Positions 49,699 through 60,489 of a DNA stretch of 64,000 nucleotides are shown here, one piece after another. Position numbers and translations under genes: made by a program. The notes beneath the pieces were generated by a model. The model had not been told where the DNA came from, did no database searches, and worked only from the letters and a program-made list of their open reading frames with translations. Position 1 is the first letter of the stretch, and each line of letters opens with the position of its first letter. Origin of the DNA: Epichloe hybrida (Eukaryota; Ascomycota; Sordariomycetes; Hypocreales; Clavicipitaceae); NCBI GenBank assembly GCA_019022495.1, contig JAFEKR010000004.1, positions 806,001 to 870,000 on the forward strand, read 5' to 3'.

Positions 49699-52019
49699 AT
49701 GGCCCAAGTGCTGTCCTTGGCCACTCAAGACATGGAAACCATGGGTGCTTCAGTTCACCATCACATGAGCCTTGAGAAGCCCTTCAGAAGCCGAGGGGGT
49801 TTTGATCTGGCCCGAGATGGGAGACTCTCTCCCACTCCGTTCAGAACAGGGTCGGGGAGGAAAAGGGCATCATCGATTAACACTGCCCCTGCCAACCACG
49901 GCATCTTTGAACCGCTCAGCATCAGCACGTCTGGGCAGGCCACGCAAGATGGCCCTCGAGACATCATCTGTCTTTGTACTCCAGCGCCAAAGATACCCAG
50001 GCCGAGGAACGGTGAGCTTTCCAACCCCGCGCTAATTCGTTGACCATTATCCTCAAGAGGCTGTCGTGAAGCTGTCGACGTCTTGTCGTGTCGCATGCTT
50101 CAATTGAGCAATGTGCTAAATAAATAAAAAATCTTTTCCAAGTCCGCTCCTAGAAGACGTTGTTCAACCCCCGCATAAGATATCTGACTGACCAATCTCT
50201 TTTCTCAGCATTCATTCTATACCGTCAACATCATCAGTCCCAGGTAACTGCAGATAATCCCAAGCTTTCGAACCCAGAAATCTCAAAAATCATTGGAGAC
50301 AAGTGGAAGCATGAGAGCGAAGATGTCAAGGACAACTGGAAGAAGCTCGCCGAGGAGGAGAAGCAGCGACACCAACATCAGTATCCCAACTATCGATATC
50401 AGCCCCGACGAGGCACCAAGACGCAGGGCAATTGGACGAGCACCTCCCCGACAGATGAGAATGGTCGGTGCCCTAAATGTCATGGACGTTCCATCTCGAC
50501 TCCAAGAACGCCGTCGACCCCCTTTTCGACATCGCCGGCTGGAAACCATTCTTTTGCTTCCCAGACGCAGCCCTCATTGAGGCGCCTGGATACAGCTGCT
50601 TCCTCTCGCCGATCAAGCTTTGAGCAGTCTCCCACCAGCAGCCTACCATTCTCACATCAGCTGCCTTCTGTCCGAGACTTTGACAAGAGCGAACAAAATT
50701 CCTCCGAGGTCAAACGACGACGCGCCAACTGTGCAGGCGGTTACCATGCTATCACGGGACTGCCTGGGGCATACACTATCAGGCCACCTCCGGATTTGAG
50801 ACGAACGCCACCAGATTCTGCGTCCAACCTGATGAGGTATTATGCAGGGACAACGCTGCCGGATCTGGCAAGTCTCCCGAGATCACAGAGCGGTCCTATG
50901 CCTCCGCCTTTTCGCCCTCTAGGGTCTTCTTCTTGGGCCGTGGAAAAAGAGCCTCTCAGTCGTCGACACAGCGGGTTTGATGAATCCTTGCGGTTGCCAC
51001 CGCTTCAATCATCAATTCCTCCCTCTCCCTCCGAGTCCTCCGTATCAGAGGGGAGGCATGTGGGCATCCCGTCAACAAAATTAAATGTCTCACCAACAAG
51101 GGACCAGCACTCACGCAGCTTGGACGCAAAGACGGCATCAATGGAACCAACTCTGAATCAAAAGCTTGAAATCCTTTCAAATGTTTCTGACACATTGCCG
51201 TGTGCGGGTCACCACGGAACACTTTACGATAAGCGAGGTGCATTTATTGCTGTTGAAGGGCCCAACCCAGCTGTTCTCGATCAAGTGGGTCGATCCCTTG
51301 AGAAGGTCCTCGTCGCTGGCGGCGATGTGATCCTTAAAGTTTGGACGAATGACGAGTCGGGCGAATCTGACACACCGGGCTCGGGTGTAAGAAAGGGTAA
51401 AGGTATCGATGCTGGACCGGCGGCTGAGGTCGAGGGGGGCAGTTGCAAGGACGATTTGCTCTCATCATATTTCCAAACTATTCTCTCGTGGAGGCGGAAA
51501 TCGCAGCAGATTGCCTACCATGTCACTGGTGGAGATATGGGAGGAAAATACCACAAAGGGATCCAGGACAAGAACTCCAAGGTCGCTCAAGCCTTGTCAA
51601 CTGAACCATGCACTCCTCCCCCCCGTGACGACAAGAGCCCAGCAGCCGCCCCCAAGATACCTGTTGCTTTGGTGAAGGGCGGGCTGAGCCTGACACTTTC
51701 AGACAAATATGCATCCGCAATGCCCATCTCGGACAGATACACGCCTGCGGACCATTGGCAGTGGCTGGCCAGTCTCTGGCGAGGAACGGCGAATCCTGAC
51801 CTGGTGGTACATGTTCAAGAAAGTAACGACGGACCAAATGACACAACAGGAACTGTGGATGTGTCGAAAAGAATGGGGTTGATGGTTATAAAATTGCCAA
51901 AAGATCGAGGCTTGGATGAAGCAACGGAACGCCGGATGGGATTCGAGATTATGGAATGGATGAGGGATGGGCCGTTTAGAGATGAGGTTCCCGCGAGATG
52001 GAGACAGGACTCGTTTTGA
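49699..52019 (+). CDS. HMG-box DNA-binding regulator
   Basis: Exons 49699-50011 and 50209-52019, joined over a 197-bp intron (phase 1), give about 707 residues; the start has a perfect ACCATGG context. The intron interrupts the start of the HMG box, PRPRN|AFILYRQHH, which continues to EEEKQRHQHQYPNYRYQPRR (about residues 98-170). This is the MATA_HMG-like subclass that binds DNA in the nucleus and regulates mating and sexual development in several fungi. The rest is Ser/Pro-rich, with a conserved-looking C-terminal region (GTLYDKRGAFIAVEG; ISDRYTPADHWQWLASLWRG; GFEIMEWMRDGPF). It is not a mating-type locus gene on this evidence. Which described HMG regulator it corresponds to (for instance an FMF-1/PaHMG5-type protein) I cannot tell. 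Confidence 0.88.
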
Positions 52020-52640
52020 GAGGCGAGAAGGCTGAAGAGGAAAGTCTTCCTCCTTCTCGCAGGACAGCAGAAGATTTTTTCATGTACCATTACAATGAGG
52101 AAGTGGCGGCTCTAACGGAGGTAAGAATGGTTTGTATTGGCGCAACTCGAGTAAGGCGTCCGATGGCGTTTAGGAAGAAGAACATTGATCGAGACTGCGG
52201 TGGACTGCAAAATAATCTCTTTGGTTGAAATGAGATGTGCGTTTGTCCAAGTTCCGTCTGAAGTAGAATCGGGGATAGTTTCTTTTCGTGCAGGTGCGGG
52301 TGGGTGCAGGTGGGTTGCGGCTGCGCCGAGCTGCCCGCGCCTTGTCTCAGATCTCCAGATGTTGTGGCCTCAGGTGTCAGGCATGAAAATACCCCGTCGG
52401 TCACAACAAGGCCTACAATTTAGGCGCGTGTGCTCCGTACAGGGCCCGCGACGCGTCTAATTGAGACGACAGCAACGCTCGACCAGCCGCCCACATGCAA
52501 GTCTGGTGGATAACATGCCATCGTCACCCCCTGACGCGCCCTGACGGAACACAACCGCCAGCCTCACAACAGTACCGCGTCAGCACTACCGCCTCCAACG
52601 ACATCACGATGCTCCTGCTTGTCCCTCGTAACTGCTCATA
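52020..52640. other. Intergenic, dynactin gene promoter
   Basis: 621 bp between the HMG gene and the dynactin gene. No coding signal. A duplicated GTGCGGGTGGGTGCAGGTGGG-like tract lies at about 52290-52315. Confidence 0.4.
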
Positions 52641-55600
52641 ATGCCAGACTTCAAACCTGGCCAGACGGTGCAACTCAGCGATGGCCGCCAGGCTACCGTC
52701 CGATTTGCCGGGCAGACCAGCTTCCAGGTCGGAGAGTGGATTGGTGTTGAGCTGGAGGACAAGACGGGGAAAAATGATGGAAGCGTTCAAGGAATCAGGT
52801 ACTTTGATTGTCCCGCGGGCTACGGCATGTTTGTCAAGCCCATGATGGCAACAATCATTGCCCAGCCCCCGACTACAAAACCGCCTCGGAAGCCGGCTCG
52901 CCCAAGCAGTTTTGCTCCTGCATCCTCCAAGACAGCACCCAGTGGCGATGTTGCGTTGGCCAAGAGGAGGAGTCTGAATGCTCCTAGCCCCAGTCCCGTC
53001 CCCAGGGCTCGCCCGACCAGCCTGGTGAGATCTCCGGCGAAATCACCAACCAAGCAGCTAAGTGCCGCCTCGAGTGCCGCAGTCTCACGAACGGGGACAC
53101 CTTCTCATGCACGAGTTCCCTCTGCTTCTGCGACAGCAGGGGCTACTGCCTCGCGAACACGATCGTCGACGACATCACAAAGACTGTCGATGGGTCCACC
53201 AGCTGTGCCCGCGCCACGAGCAGCACGAGTGTCATCTGGGTCGACTGTTGCATCGAAGACAGGTGGTGCTCATGCGAGGTCTGCGAGCGGTGTTCGCCCA
53301 TTTGGATCCCTCCGAGCATTATCTCGCCCAGATTCTGGACGAAGGCCTTCTGCTGATTCGCAGGCCGGACGGGACAGCGGCTCCGCCGAAGATACAGGCC
53401 CAGGGTCTCCAATGAAGAGCGATGGCGAGATTTTGTCACCACAACCAAAAAGTCCCGTGGCGGGACGAGCCATCGCGTTGGAAAAAATGGCAGCCCAAAC
53501 ATCTCCCGAGCCATCGTCCTCCATCGCGCCAGTATCGAAAAGACCTACGGCTGCACCTGCCCAGCGATCTGTTTCGCATGCCGCGGCAGCCAACCGCGAG
53601 ATCGAGGACCTCAAGGCGAAACTCAAAGTCTTGGAACGAAAGCGCCTGGAGGACAGGGATAAACTTAAACAATTGGAAAAAGTGCAGGGTGAACGTGACA
53701 ACTTTGAAGGGATTATCCAAAAGCTCCAACAAAAATACCAGCCCCAGCAGCAGGAAATTGCAGACCTGCGGAAGCAACTCAAAGAAGCAGAGGCAAAGTT
53801 CGAATCAATTGAAACCATGCAGGCCGAGAATGACACAGCTCTTGAGCTGGCGGCCCTTGACCGGGAGATGGCGGAGGAAACGGCCGAGGTATTAAAAATG
53901 GAGGTAGAAGCACTGAAGCAAAAGACGGAAGAGTTGGAGCTTGAGGCTGAGGTGCTTCGAGAAGAGAATTCGGAATACAGCAACGGCATGACACCCGAGG
54001 AACGCGCAAGCACTGGTTGGCTGCAAATGGAGAGGACGAACGAGCGTCTACGAGAAGCCCTGTTAAGACTCCGTGACCTGACACAAGCTCAGGAGGAGGA
54101 GCTTCGGGACCAAATAGTGGGCCTGGAGGAAGACGTGAAAGAGTTCGCCCAGATCAAGAACGAATATGCATCTACAAAGGAAAAGCTGGCGCAATCAGAG
54201 GCAGCTGTGGACGACCTCAGACAGCAACTCGATACGGCGCTCGGGGCAGAGGACATGATTGAAGACTTGACGGAACGAAACATGAGCATGTCGGAGCAAA
54301 TCGAGGAACTCAAGGCAATCGTAGAAGACCTCGAGAGCCTCAAGGAGATCAACGACGAGCTCGAAGCCAACCATGTGCAAAATGAAAAGGAGATGCAGGA
54401 AGAGCTGGACTTCAAGGACAGCGTAATTACCGAACAAGCACGACGAGCTGGGCAGCAGGAAGAAGCATTTGAAGACATGGAGTACACGGTTTCGAGGTTC
54501 CGAGAACTCGTCACCAACCTGCAGAGCGACTTGGAAGATATGCGGGCTTCCCAGGCAGTCACTGAAGGAGAGTCAGAGAAGCTCAATGATCGCTCGCGAG
54601 CCATGATGGACCTAAACATGAAGCTCCAGATTTCTGCGGCCAAGGCACAGGTCAAGACGATTGACTTGGAATTGCGTCGCCTGGATGCCCAAGAGGCTGA
54701 CCAACATCTCGAAATCGTCAAACTTTTCCTGCCAGACACGTACCAAGAGGATCAAGACTCGGTGCTCGCCCTGCTACGATTTAAGAGATTATCGTTCAAG
54801 GCGAATCTTCTCAACGGGTTCATCAAGGAACGCATCAACGGACAGGCACACCCCGGCCACGAGGACGATATCCTTGCGGGATGCGATGCCGCGGACAAGC
54901 TGGTGTGGGTGTCAGCCATGTGCGACCGGTTCGTCAACGACATTAGTCACTGTACGATTGAGCAGTTCTCCAAGTACCAAAACTCGTTACTGGAGCTGGA
55001 ACCCGTGGAACGCGCACTGAATGCTTGGATTGATGGTCTCCGTCGCGACGATCTCAAGGAGAAGAAATGCGCCGATGATCTCCAGCGAACCATGGCCCTC
55101 ATGTCGCACTTGGCCGAGGTACATATTTCCGATGATCTCCCAAGCTTTGCGGATGAGTTGCACATGTCATCGCTGGTGGTGCAGAGCCATTTGGACATGG
55201 CTGCGATTTCGCTCAACACGATGAGAGCCATGGTCCAGCGAGCCATTCCCTCTCCCACGGCCGAGGGCGAGACCGAAGATGAGATGGTCCAGATTTTTGC
55301 AAAGAAGCTCGAGTTTGTCATTACACAGACGAGAAGCACAAAGGTGATTGCTGGAAAGGCGGTCCGGGCATTGGAAGATCTCAACATGCGATCTCTGTCG
55401 TTGCTCCCCGACACAAGGGAGGTGTTTGAGAGGTGCGAAACTGCCAGTCAAGAGCTGGCAACCATGGCACGAGCCATGGGCAATAGCACCCACGCCCTGC
55501 TTACTCAAGACGAAGGACGCAACGAGCCATTTACGCTGGACGAGATTCAACAAGCTATCCACCAGGGTGTTGTGAGCGCGACTTCGGCAGGAGAGTCGGA

Positions 55601-56675
55601 CACCTTCTCCGCGTTTCTGAACAAGCTGCGTGCAGTCACTGCCCAGATCAACGACATGGCTGCGCTGGCGACGGACCTCGACCAGACGCAAGAATTCGAC
55701 GTGCACCCTGCTCCATGGAAGCTTCGATCCCAAGAGCTCAGGGCCCTCAAGACTGTACCTGTCAATGCCGAGGAAGAGCTGCGACGTCTCAAGGAGGAGC
55801 ACAACGAGGCACGCAGAACCATTGCGCAGCGGGACGAGCATCTCAGCACTGCGGTTCTCAAGATTGAGACTCTGGAGTCACGCATGCGTGACGCCCACGC
55901 CAATATTGAGCGCATCACCAATCTGCAGCAGCAGCTCGAGGCGGCAGGCGAGCAAGTGACCAGCCTCAAGGAGGACATTGAGAAGCAAGACCGGGAGCTC
56001 AAGAGCCTCGAAACCGAGCGTGACAAATGGAAGAAGATTGCCAGCGACAGCCGAGCGTTTGCTGACGGTGCCGATGCGGCGGGCATGAAGGCCGGCCAAG
56101 AACGGGCCGTGGCCACAGCTCGTGAGATGGATGCGCTGAAGAAGGACATTGAGAGTCTTCAATCGGCTGTACGATATCTACGGGAGGACAACCGTCGTGC
56201 CCGCATGACGGAGCAACAAAACTACGACTGGCTCGCCGAGCCGCTCAAGAAGCCAGCGCCCATGGCTGAGCAGCGCAAGGCACTTGTCGTGGCCGAGGGC
56301 AAAGATGTGCTGGGCGAGCTCGTCAAGATGACCACCTCGGCAACCATGTTCAAATTTGCAGCCCTGCCAAAGGACAAGCTTGCCTGGAAACCAGCCAAGA
56401 CGACACCGCAATACCACGCTGCCAAGCAAATGGAGGACTTTGCCTCATGGAAAGCCTGGCAGGACTCTGTGCTCAAGAAATCGTGCCTCTTTCGCAACAC
56501 CCAGGGCGCAAGCGACAAGGCAAAAGGTCGTATGCGGAACCCTGCTGCACAGCTACGAATCAAATTGCCCGGTTCAGATGGCAAGATGATGACGGGGTCT
56601 GGCCTCGGACGGAATGTCGAGATTGTCGGGTCTCGCGAGTGGGAGGCTCTCCAGAGCAGTAGAATTGCCGTGTAA
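52641..56675 (+). CDS. ro-3: Dynactin large subunit (p150-Glued)
   Basis: A single uninterrupted exon of 1344 residues, close to Neurospora RO-3. p150 links dynein to microtubules and cargo, supporting nuclear migration and retrograde transport in hyphae. An N-terminal CAP-Gly domain (about 5-70) shows GEWIGVELEDKTGKNDGSV with the tubulin-binding GKNDG motif. A Ser/Pro/Ala-rich basic linker (about 75-310), a long coiled coil (about 315-680, with an HxxxE-rich heptad pattern), the central dynactin domain (about 690-1000, LDAQEADQHLEIVKLFLP), a second coiled coil (about 1040-1190) and a C-terminal tail follow. The symbol ro-3 is the Neurospora name; nudM is the Aspergillus name. Confidence 0.96.
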   Translation: MPDFKPGQTVQLSDGRQATVRFAGQTSFQVGEWIGVELEDKTGKNDGSVQGIRYFDCPAGYGMFVKPMMATIIAQPPTTKPPRKPARPSSFAPASSKTAPSGDVALAKRRSLNAPSPSPVPRARPTSLVRSPAKSPTKQLSAASSAAVSRTGTPSHARVPSASATAGATASRTRSSTTSQRLSMGPPAVPAPRAARVSSGSTVASKTGGAHARSASGVRPFGSLRALSRPDSGRRPSADSQAGRDSGSAEDTGPGSPMKSDGEILSPQPKSPVAGRAIALEKMAAQTSPEPSSSIAPVSKRPTAAPAQRSVSHAAAANREIEDLKAKLKVLERKRLEDRDKLKQLEKVQGERDNFEGIIQKLQQKYQPQQQEIADLRKQLKEAEAKFESIETMQAENDTALELAALDREMAEETAEVLKMEVEALKQKTEELELEAEVLREENSEYSNGMTPEERASTGWLQMERTNERLREALLRLRDLTQAQEEELRDQIVGLEEDVKEFAQIKNEYASTKEKLAQSEAAVDDLRQQLDTALGAEDMIEDLTERNMSMSEQIEELKAIVEDLESLKEINDELEANHVQNEKEMQEELDFKDSVITEQARRAGQQEEAFEDMEYTVSRFRELVTNLQSDLEDMRASQAVTEGESEKLNDRSRAMMDLNMKLQISAAKAQVKTIDLELRRLDAQEADQHLEIVKLFLPDTYQEDQDSVLALLRFKRLSFKANLLNGFIKERINGQAHPGHEDDILAGCDAADKLVWVSAMCDRFVNDISHCTIEQFSKYQNSLLELEPVERALNAWIDGLRRDDLKEKKCADDLQRTMALMSHLAEVHISDDLPSFADELHMSSLVVQSHLDMAAISLNTMRAMVQRAIPSPTAEGETEDEMVQIFAKKLEFVITQTRSTKVIAGKAVRALEDLNMRSLSLLPDTREVFERCETASQELATMARAMGNSTHALLTQDEGRNEPFTLDEIQQAIHQGVVSATSAGESDTFSAFLNKLRAVTAQINDMAALATDLDQTQEFDVHPAPWKLRSQELRALKTVPVNAEEELRRLKEEHNEARRTIAQRDEHLSTAVLKIETLESRMRDAHANIERITNLQQQLEAAGEQVTSLKEDIEKQDRELKSLETERDKWKKIASDSRAFADGADAAGMKAGQERAVATAREMDALKKDIESLQSAVRYLREDNRRARMTEQQNYDWLAEPLKKPAPMAEQRKALVVAEGKDVLGELVKMTTSATMFKFAALPKDKLAWKPAKTTPQYHAAKQMEDFASWKAWQDSVLKKSCLFRNTQGASDKAKGRMRNPAAQLRIKLPGSDGKMMTGSGLGRNVEIVGSREWEALQSSRIAV

Positions 56676-57108
56676 GACGCCCCCTTGTTGACCAAAGGTG
56701 CGAACAAGGTGTAAACAAGTAAGGTCTTTTTTTTTTGTGTATCCATCCCAAATAATTGTATTTAGATACCCTGTGGATATTGAATCAGAATCGGAGTTTG
56801 ATTCCGTACAAAGATGCATCTGCGCGGTCCATGTCTCGACGATTGTGTAAGCACCTAGCTACATGGGCCGGGGGGGTAGCTTTGTGCATTACCTCGATGG
56901 CTCACGGTGTCGTTGGCATTGCCACGGAGAAGTGGGCAGAATACAAGTGAATACGATGGCGGTTGTTTCCCTGGCATGCCATTTTGTATCCCGTCATTGC
57001 CGACAACGAAAGCCCTGATGGATATACCGCTCGACATGTCGGGGCCGAACATGTTGTCTTTTCCCACTTGACAACATTGGCCGCCCCCCCCTTTTTGTTC
57101 AAGTTCAC
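56676..57108. other. Convergent 3' intergenic region
   Basis: 433 bp between the stop codons of the dynactin gene (+) and SEC65 (-). It has T-rich and C-rich homopolymer runs (56727, 57086) but no gene. Confidence 0.45.
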
Positions 57109-58011
57109 TCATGATCTCCCCTTGCCCTTCTTATCCTTCTTCTTCTTCTTCCCTCCGTGGGCCCCAGGGCCAGCACCGGCCTCCTCGTCGCCCGCACCGG
57201 CACCCATCAACGCGGCCATGGGGTCCCCCCCGCCCTGCATCTCCTTCATCATGTCCTTGAGCAAGTTCTCCGACACGCCGCCGCCCGTCATGGCGGGACT
57301 CAGATACGGCACGTACTCGCCCATCTTCCACCCCCTCGGCACGGCAGGCCGGGGGTAGGGCTTCCCCTCGGGCGGCTGCACCTGCCCGCCCATGCGGACC
57401 CTCAGGCCGGGGCTGTCCTCGGTGGTGGGGTTCTCCCGCAGGTGCTTTGCCACGAGGACGTACAGGTGGTGCTTGTTCCGGACCTGGGCCTGGACCTGGG
57501 CCTGGACCTGGGCTCGGGCCGACGACGCGCTGCTGGGGCTCGTCGTTTTCAGGCCGCCGACCTTGACGCGGCCCGGGTTCGCCCAGTCCTTGGGGTGCGT
57601 CTTCTCTGGCTCGAGGAGGGTGGGCAGGCGGAGCCGCGAGCAGGCGTTTGCGATTTCGCGCGCGAGGGGGTTCTTGACGGCGAGGGCGGAGGCGATGCGG
57701 CGGCCTTGGGCGCGGCTGCGGGTCGCGTCGAAGTAGACCGGGTATAGGCACTGGTAGTCGCTGTAGGCGGAGCGGTCGGCGCCGTGAGCGAGGGCCGAGG
57801 ACGGCGGCGAGGCGGCGGGCATGTGATGTTGTTGGGGTTGGGGTTGGGGTTGGGGTTGTGATGGCTGGTGCTTCGGTGTGGTGCTGGTCCTGGAGCTGGG
57901 GACGCGGCGCATGATGTCCGAGTCGACAAAGTCGTCAATGTCGCCTTCGTCGGGGTCCGACACCATGTCTGGATCGCTGTCCGAGACTTCCTCTACGCGT
58001 GGGTGGGACAT
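57109..58011 (-). CDS. SEC65: SRP19/Sec65, signal recognition particle subunit
   Basis: 300 residues in one exon. The start is MSHPRVEEVSDSD; the frame is open further upstream but into promoter sequence carrying a MITE. The SRP19 domain (about 95-220) shows CLYPVYFDATRSRAQGRR, the RLPTLLEPEKTHPKDW segment and KHHLYVLVAKHL. Sec65 binds helices 6 and 8 of SRP RNA and allows Srp54 to load, for co-translational targeting to the ER. N-terminal acidic region, a PQ-rich tract (encoded by GGGGTT repeats on the plus strand), an AQVQAQV tract and a Lys-rich tail (KKKKKDKK) are as in other fungal Sec65 proteins. The gene lies convergent with the dynactin gene. Confidence 0.93.
   Translation of the reverse strand: MSHPRVEEVSDSDPDMVSDPDEGDIDDFVDSDIMRRVPSSRTSTTPKHQPSQPQPQPQPQQHHMPAASPPSSALAHGADRSAYSDYQCLYPVYFDATRSRAQGRRIASALAVKNPLAREIANACSRLRLPTLLEPEKTHPKDWANPGRVKVGGLKTTSPSSASSARAQVQAQVQAQVRNKHHLYVLVAKHLRENPTTEDSPGLRVRMGGQVQPPEGKPYPRPAVPRGWKMGEYVPYLSPAMTGGGVSENLLKDMMKEMQGGGDPMAALMGAGAGDEEAGAGPGAHGGKKKKKDKKGKGRS
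57482..57516. repeat. 12-bp coding repeat in SEC65
   Basis: Near-perfect GGACCTGGGCCT units in tandem, encoding the AQVQAQVQAQV tract on the minus strand. Such tracts commonly vary in length between strains. Confidence 0.7.
57831..57860. repeat. GGGGTT repeat in SEC65 coding region
   Basis: Four GGGG runs separated by TT on the plus (template) strand, encoding PQPQPQPQ on the minus strand. The spacing matches the standard G-quadruplex pattern. Confidence 0.8.
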
Positions 58012-58162
58012 GGTGGGCGAGGGTGGCTCGGAGAGTGTTGGACAAGAGGTTGTTGGCAGACGAGATGCTGATTTCGTGGGAGCTGAGTAGTTGAATTGAT
58101 GGTGGGGTCGCAGGTGCACTGAGGTGCTCTTGATGAGGGGCGGGCACGTGAGGGACCCAGTG

Positions 58163-58322
58163 GGGGTTACAGTAAATCTCGGCTGCAACAAAGTTGATCT
58201 CGTATCCAGGGTGGAGCCTCTGAGTCTAGATTAGGCAGGCGGTAAAGAATCATAGCATATACTTAGCATATCACCCTGGATACGAGATCAACTTTGTTGC
58301 CGCCGAGATTTACTGTATGCCC
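58163..58322. mobile_element. MULE-like MITE, copy 2 (160 bp), in SEC65 promoter
   Basis: Same terminal repeats as the copy at 10601-11024, with a perfect 9-bp duplication GACCCAGTG at 58154-58162 and 58323-58331. The right TIR differs by G-to-C at one site (TTGCCGCCG for TTGCAGCCG). The interior is reduced to about 60 bp with AGCATATACTTAGCATAT. Inserted 151 bp upstream of the SEC65 ATG. Confidence 0.9.
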
Positions 58323-58707
58323 GACCCAGTGCATTCTCATCACGGGCAAGGAACCAAAAGAGAGAGAGAAAAAAAAAAAAAACGCTAAGCAAGGTTGCAA
58401 AGTCAACAGCCAATCTCATTCAGCCTGAAGCTATACAATCGAGAACCAAAATCTCTGTACACATGGGGGGAAAACTATATTCAGTCGTCTCCTCAGCCAG
58501 GGCACGTATAGTCATGTCTTCCGTGCACTGCGTGTGGGAAGCCTTTTTCCGGCTGTCTGGCCGTTCGTCTTAAATACCGTTGCACCAGAAATGAGACGAT
58601 CCGGCACCTCACGCTGTGCAGTGTGCAGCAAGATGAAGAGTAAACAGATACATGGAAGAGCACGGTATTTTTCTTAATATATAAACGCCTTGCATCCGTC
58701 CGCTGAT

Positions 58708-60489
58708 TCAATTTGCTTTGATATTGGGATTCTTATACTTTGTGCCAGGCGGATGGGCGTCCTCGGCGAATTTGCAAAACGGATGTGCGCAGACGCCTTC
58801 GCGGATACTGGGACACTGCGAGGGATCATGTTAGTTACCACCCATGATTGTTTCTGATAAATATCGCGATGTAGAGAAAAAGGCTCTGTCTGACTCACGT
58901 GATGCCCGTATATACAATCGTCAGAGTCGCAATCTTGACCATTCGTGCACGGGTTCTGACGCGCCAACACTGCAATGGCATTGATCTCCTCGTCACTGGG
59001 CTTGTAATCATGCACGAAGAAGCACGAGTCTCCCTTGGCGCATGGTCCTCGCAAGAAATGGTTATTGCATAGCTTATCCGACTCTTTGCGTTTTTTGATA
59101 CTGTCCATTGCAGCAATGCTCACGGTAATGGGCTCGTCTAGACCACGGAAGCCCGGATCCCAGTCCGGCTGTTGAGGCGGAATTTGCTGATATTGCGCCT
59201 TGGCAGGTCGAGCCATGGGCTTGGGAGGAAACGGCAGAGTCAACTGCGGCGGAGGAGGAGGAGGACTGCTCTGGGCGGTGCTGGCGGCGTTGGCGTAGGA
59301 TAACGAGGAGCGGCCCGGCGTGCTGGCGGATGCGATGCTCGCGGTAGGGCTGGCAGTTCGAGGACCGGCTGCCCACGCGCCAAATGGCCAGACAGGTGCA
59401 TTCCTATCGTTTTGTTTATCGGTGCGGAAGAGGTTCTTGCCCAAATTTATTGTGCTGATGTCGCAGGCGGCAAAGCCGGGCGCTGCCGGCACCCCCTCGA
59501 TCATGGTAACGCGTTGACGATTGAAGTCGTCTTGGGCGATTTCGTCCAAGAAGGAGGCGTATGACGCATCGCGAGGGACGCCCATGAGAATATGTCTGCA
59601 ATTATGATTGTTCATATGCCACTTGATGATATCTGGGCAGGTGTGAGCGTTAGCATCCCAGGTGTTTGTCCCTTCATCCATGCTTGACCATTGCTGCCAA
59701 CGAACCTCTGATTTTCGAAGGCGCGCAGTCCTTGCCATATCCAACGTCTATAAAATCAAACGCGGCCTTTGCTTGTGTGAAGCCCAAAGCAAAGTCTCTG
59801 ATATCTGACAAGTCCCGCCCTAGAGCCTTGGCAACACCGCCTAGGTTGGCTATGACTTTTGTAACGACCTCGACGTCGTCCGCGTGCTCGCCGCATTGGA
59901 TTTTGATTGCATCTCGGAGGGCCAGGGCTGCCTTTCTGCCTCCCTCAACGCCCTGCTTGATCCAATAATCGCGGAACTTTCAGTCTGTCAGCATAATTCT
60001 GAACATTTTGAATCAATTATCAAATGCACAGAGAGGGAGGGGGGAGGGACGCACCAGCAAGCTATCGCCGTCGATCGCAACCAGTATATAAGCATTTTGG
60101 TTCTACCACCAGAGGGTCAGCAACCCATCTCGGCAAAAGGCGTATATAACGGAGGGCGTTCATGTCCCCCATACCCTTATTTCATCAATTTCGTTGGTAT
60201 ACCATTCTATCCTGGCCTCGCTATCGGAGAGCCGGGCTTGCAGCTCTCTCTTTTCGCGCTTACAGTCTTGTAATTCGTCGGGAATATTTTGTTTCAAATA
60301 TCGGAGCGCCGTCTCGAGCTTGTCGCAATATAAGAGGACATCCTGGTAGGATTAATAAATGAGTTTGTCAATTTCAGCAGCACCCTCGAGAACACAACCC
60401 ACCCGAATGAGCTGATCTGATGAGTCCCTTTGATGCTGTATATCTTGGAACCGCTGGACAAAGTCCATGAGATTTGTCGTCAACGCCAT
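58708..60489 (-). CDS. CCCH zinc-finger protein with DUF7923/NYN-like N-terminal domain
   Basis: Six exons on the minus strand (60489-60403, 60342-60175, 60102-60055, 59976-59706, 59632-58899, 58815-58708) give about 471 residues; all five introns (60, 72, 78, 73, 83 bp) are GT-AG and keep frame. An N-terminal helix/coiled coil (YCDKLETALRYLKQ, then QDCKREKRELQARL) precedes a globular domain resembling fungal DUF7923, with a PIN/NYN-like pattern: ILVAIDGDSLLFRDYWI, GGVAKALGRD, FDFIDVGYGKD, HILMGVPRDASYASFL. A Pro/Ser-rich linker follows, then three CCCH fingers: C-x8-C-x5-C-x3-H (CNNHFLRGPC...H), C-x5-C-x4-C-x3-H, and a last finger in HCPSIREGVCAHPFCKF. RNA binding is likely. The third finger depends on the last intron: read without it, the frame is different and ends later. 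Confidence 0.88.

Noticed and set aside
53270..54739. Long minus-strand frames under the dynactin gene
   Set aside because: Ser/Arg-rich antisense shadows of the Glu/Lys-rich coiled-coil codons of the dynactin gene.
57157..57747. 196-codon plus-strand frame over SEC65
   Set aside because: Antisense shadow of a GC-rich coding sequence; the minus strand carries the SRP19 domain.
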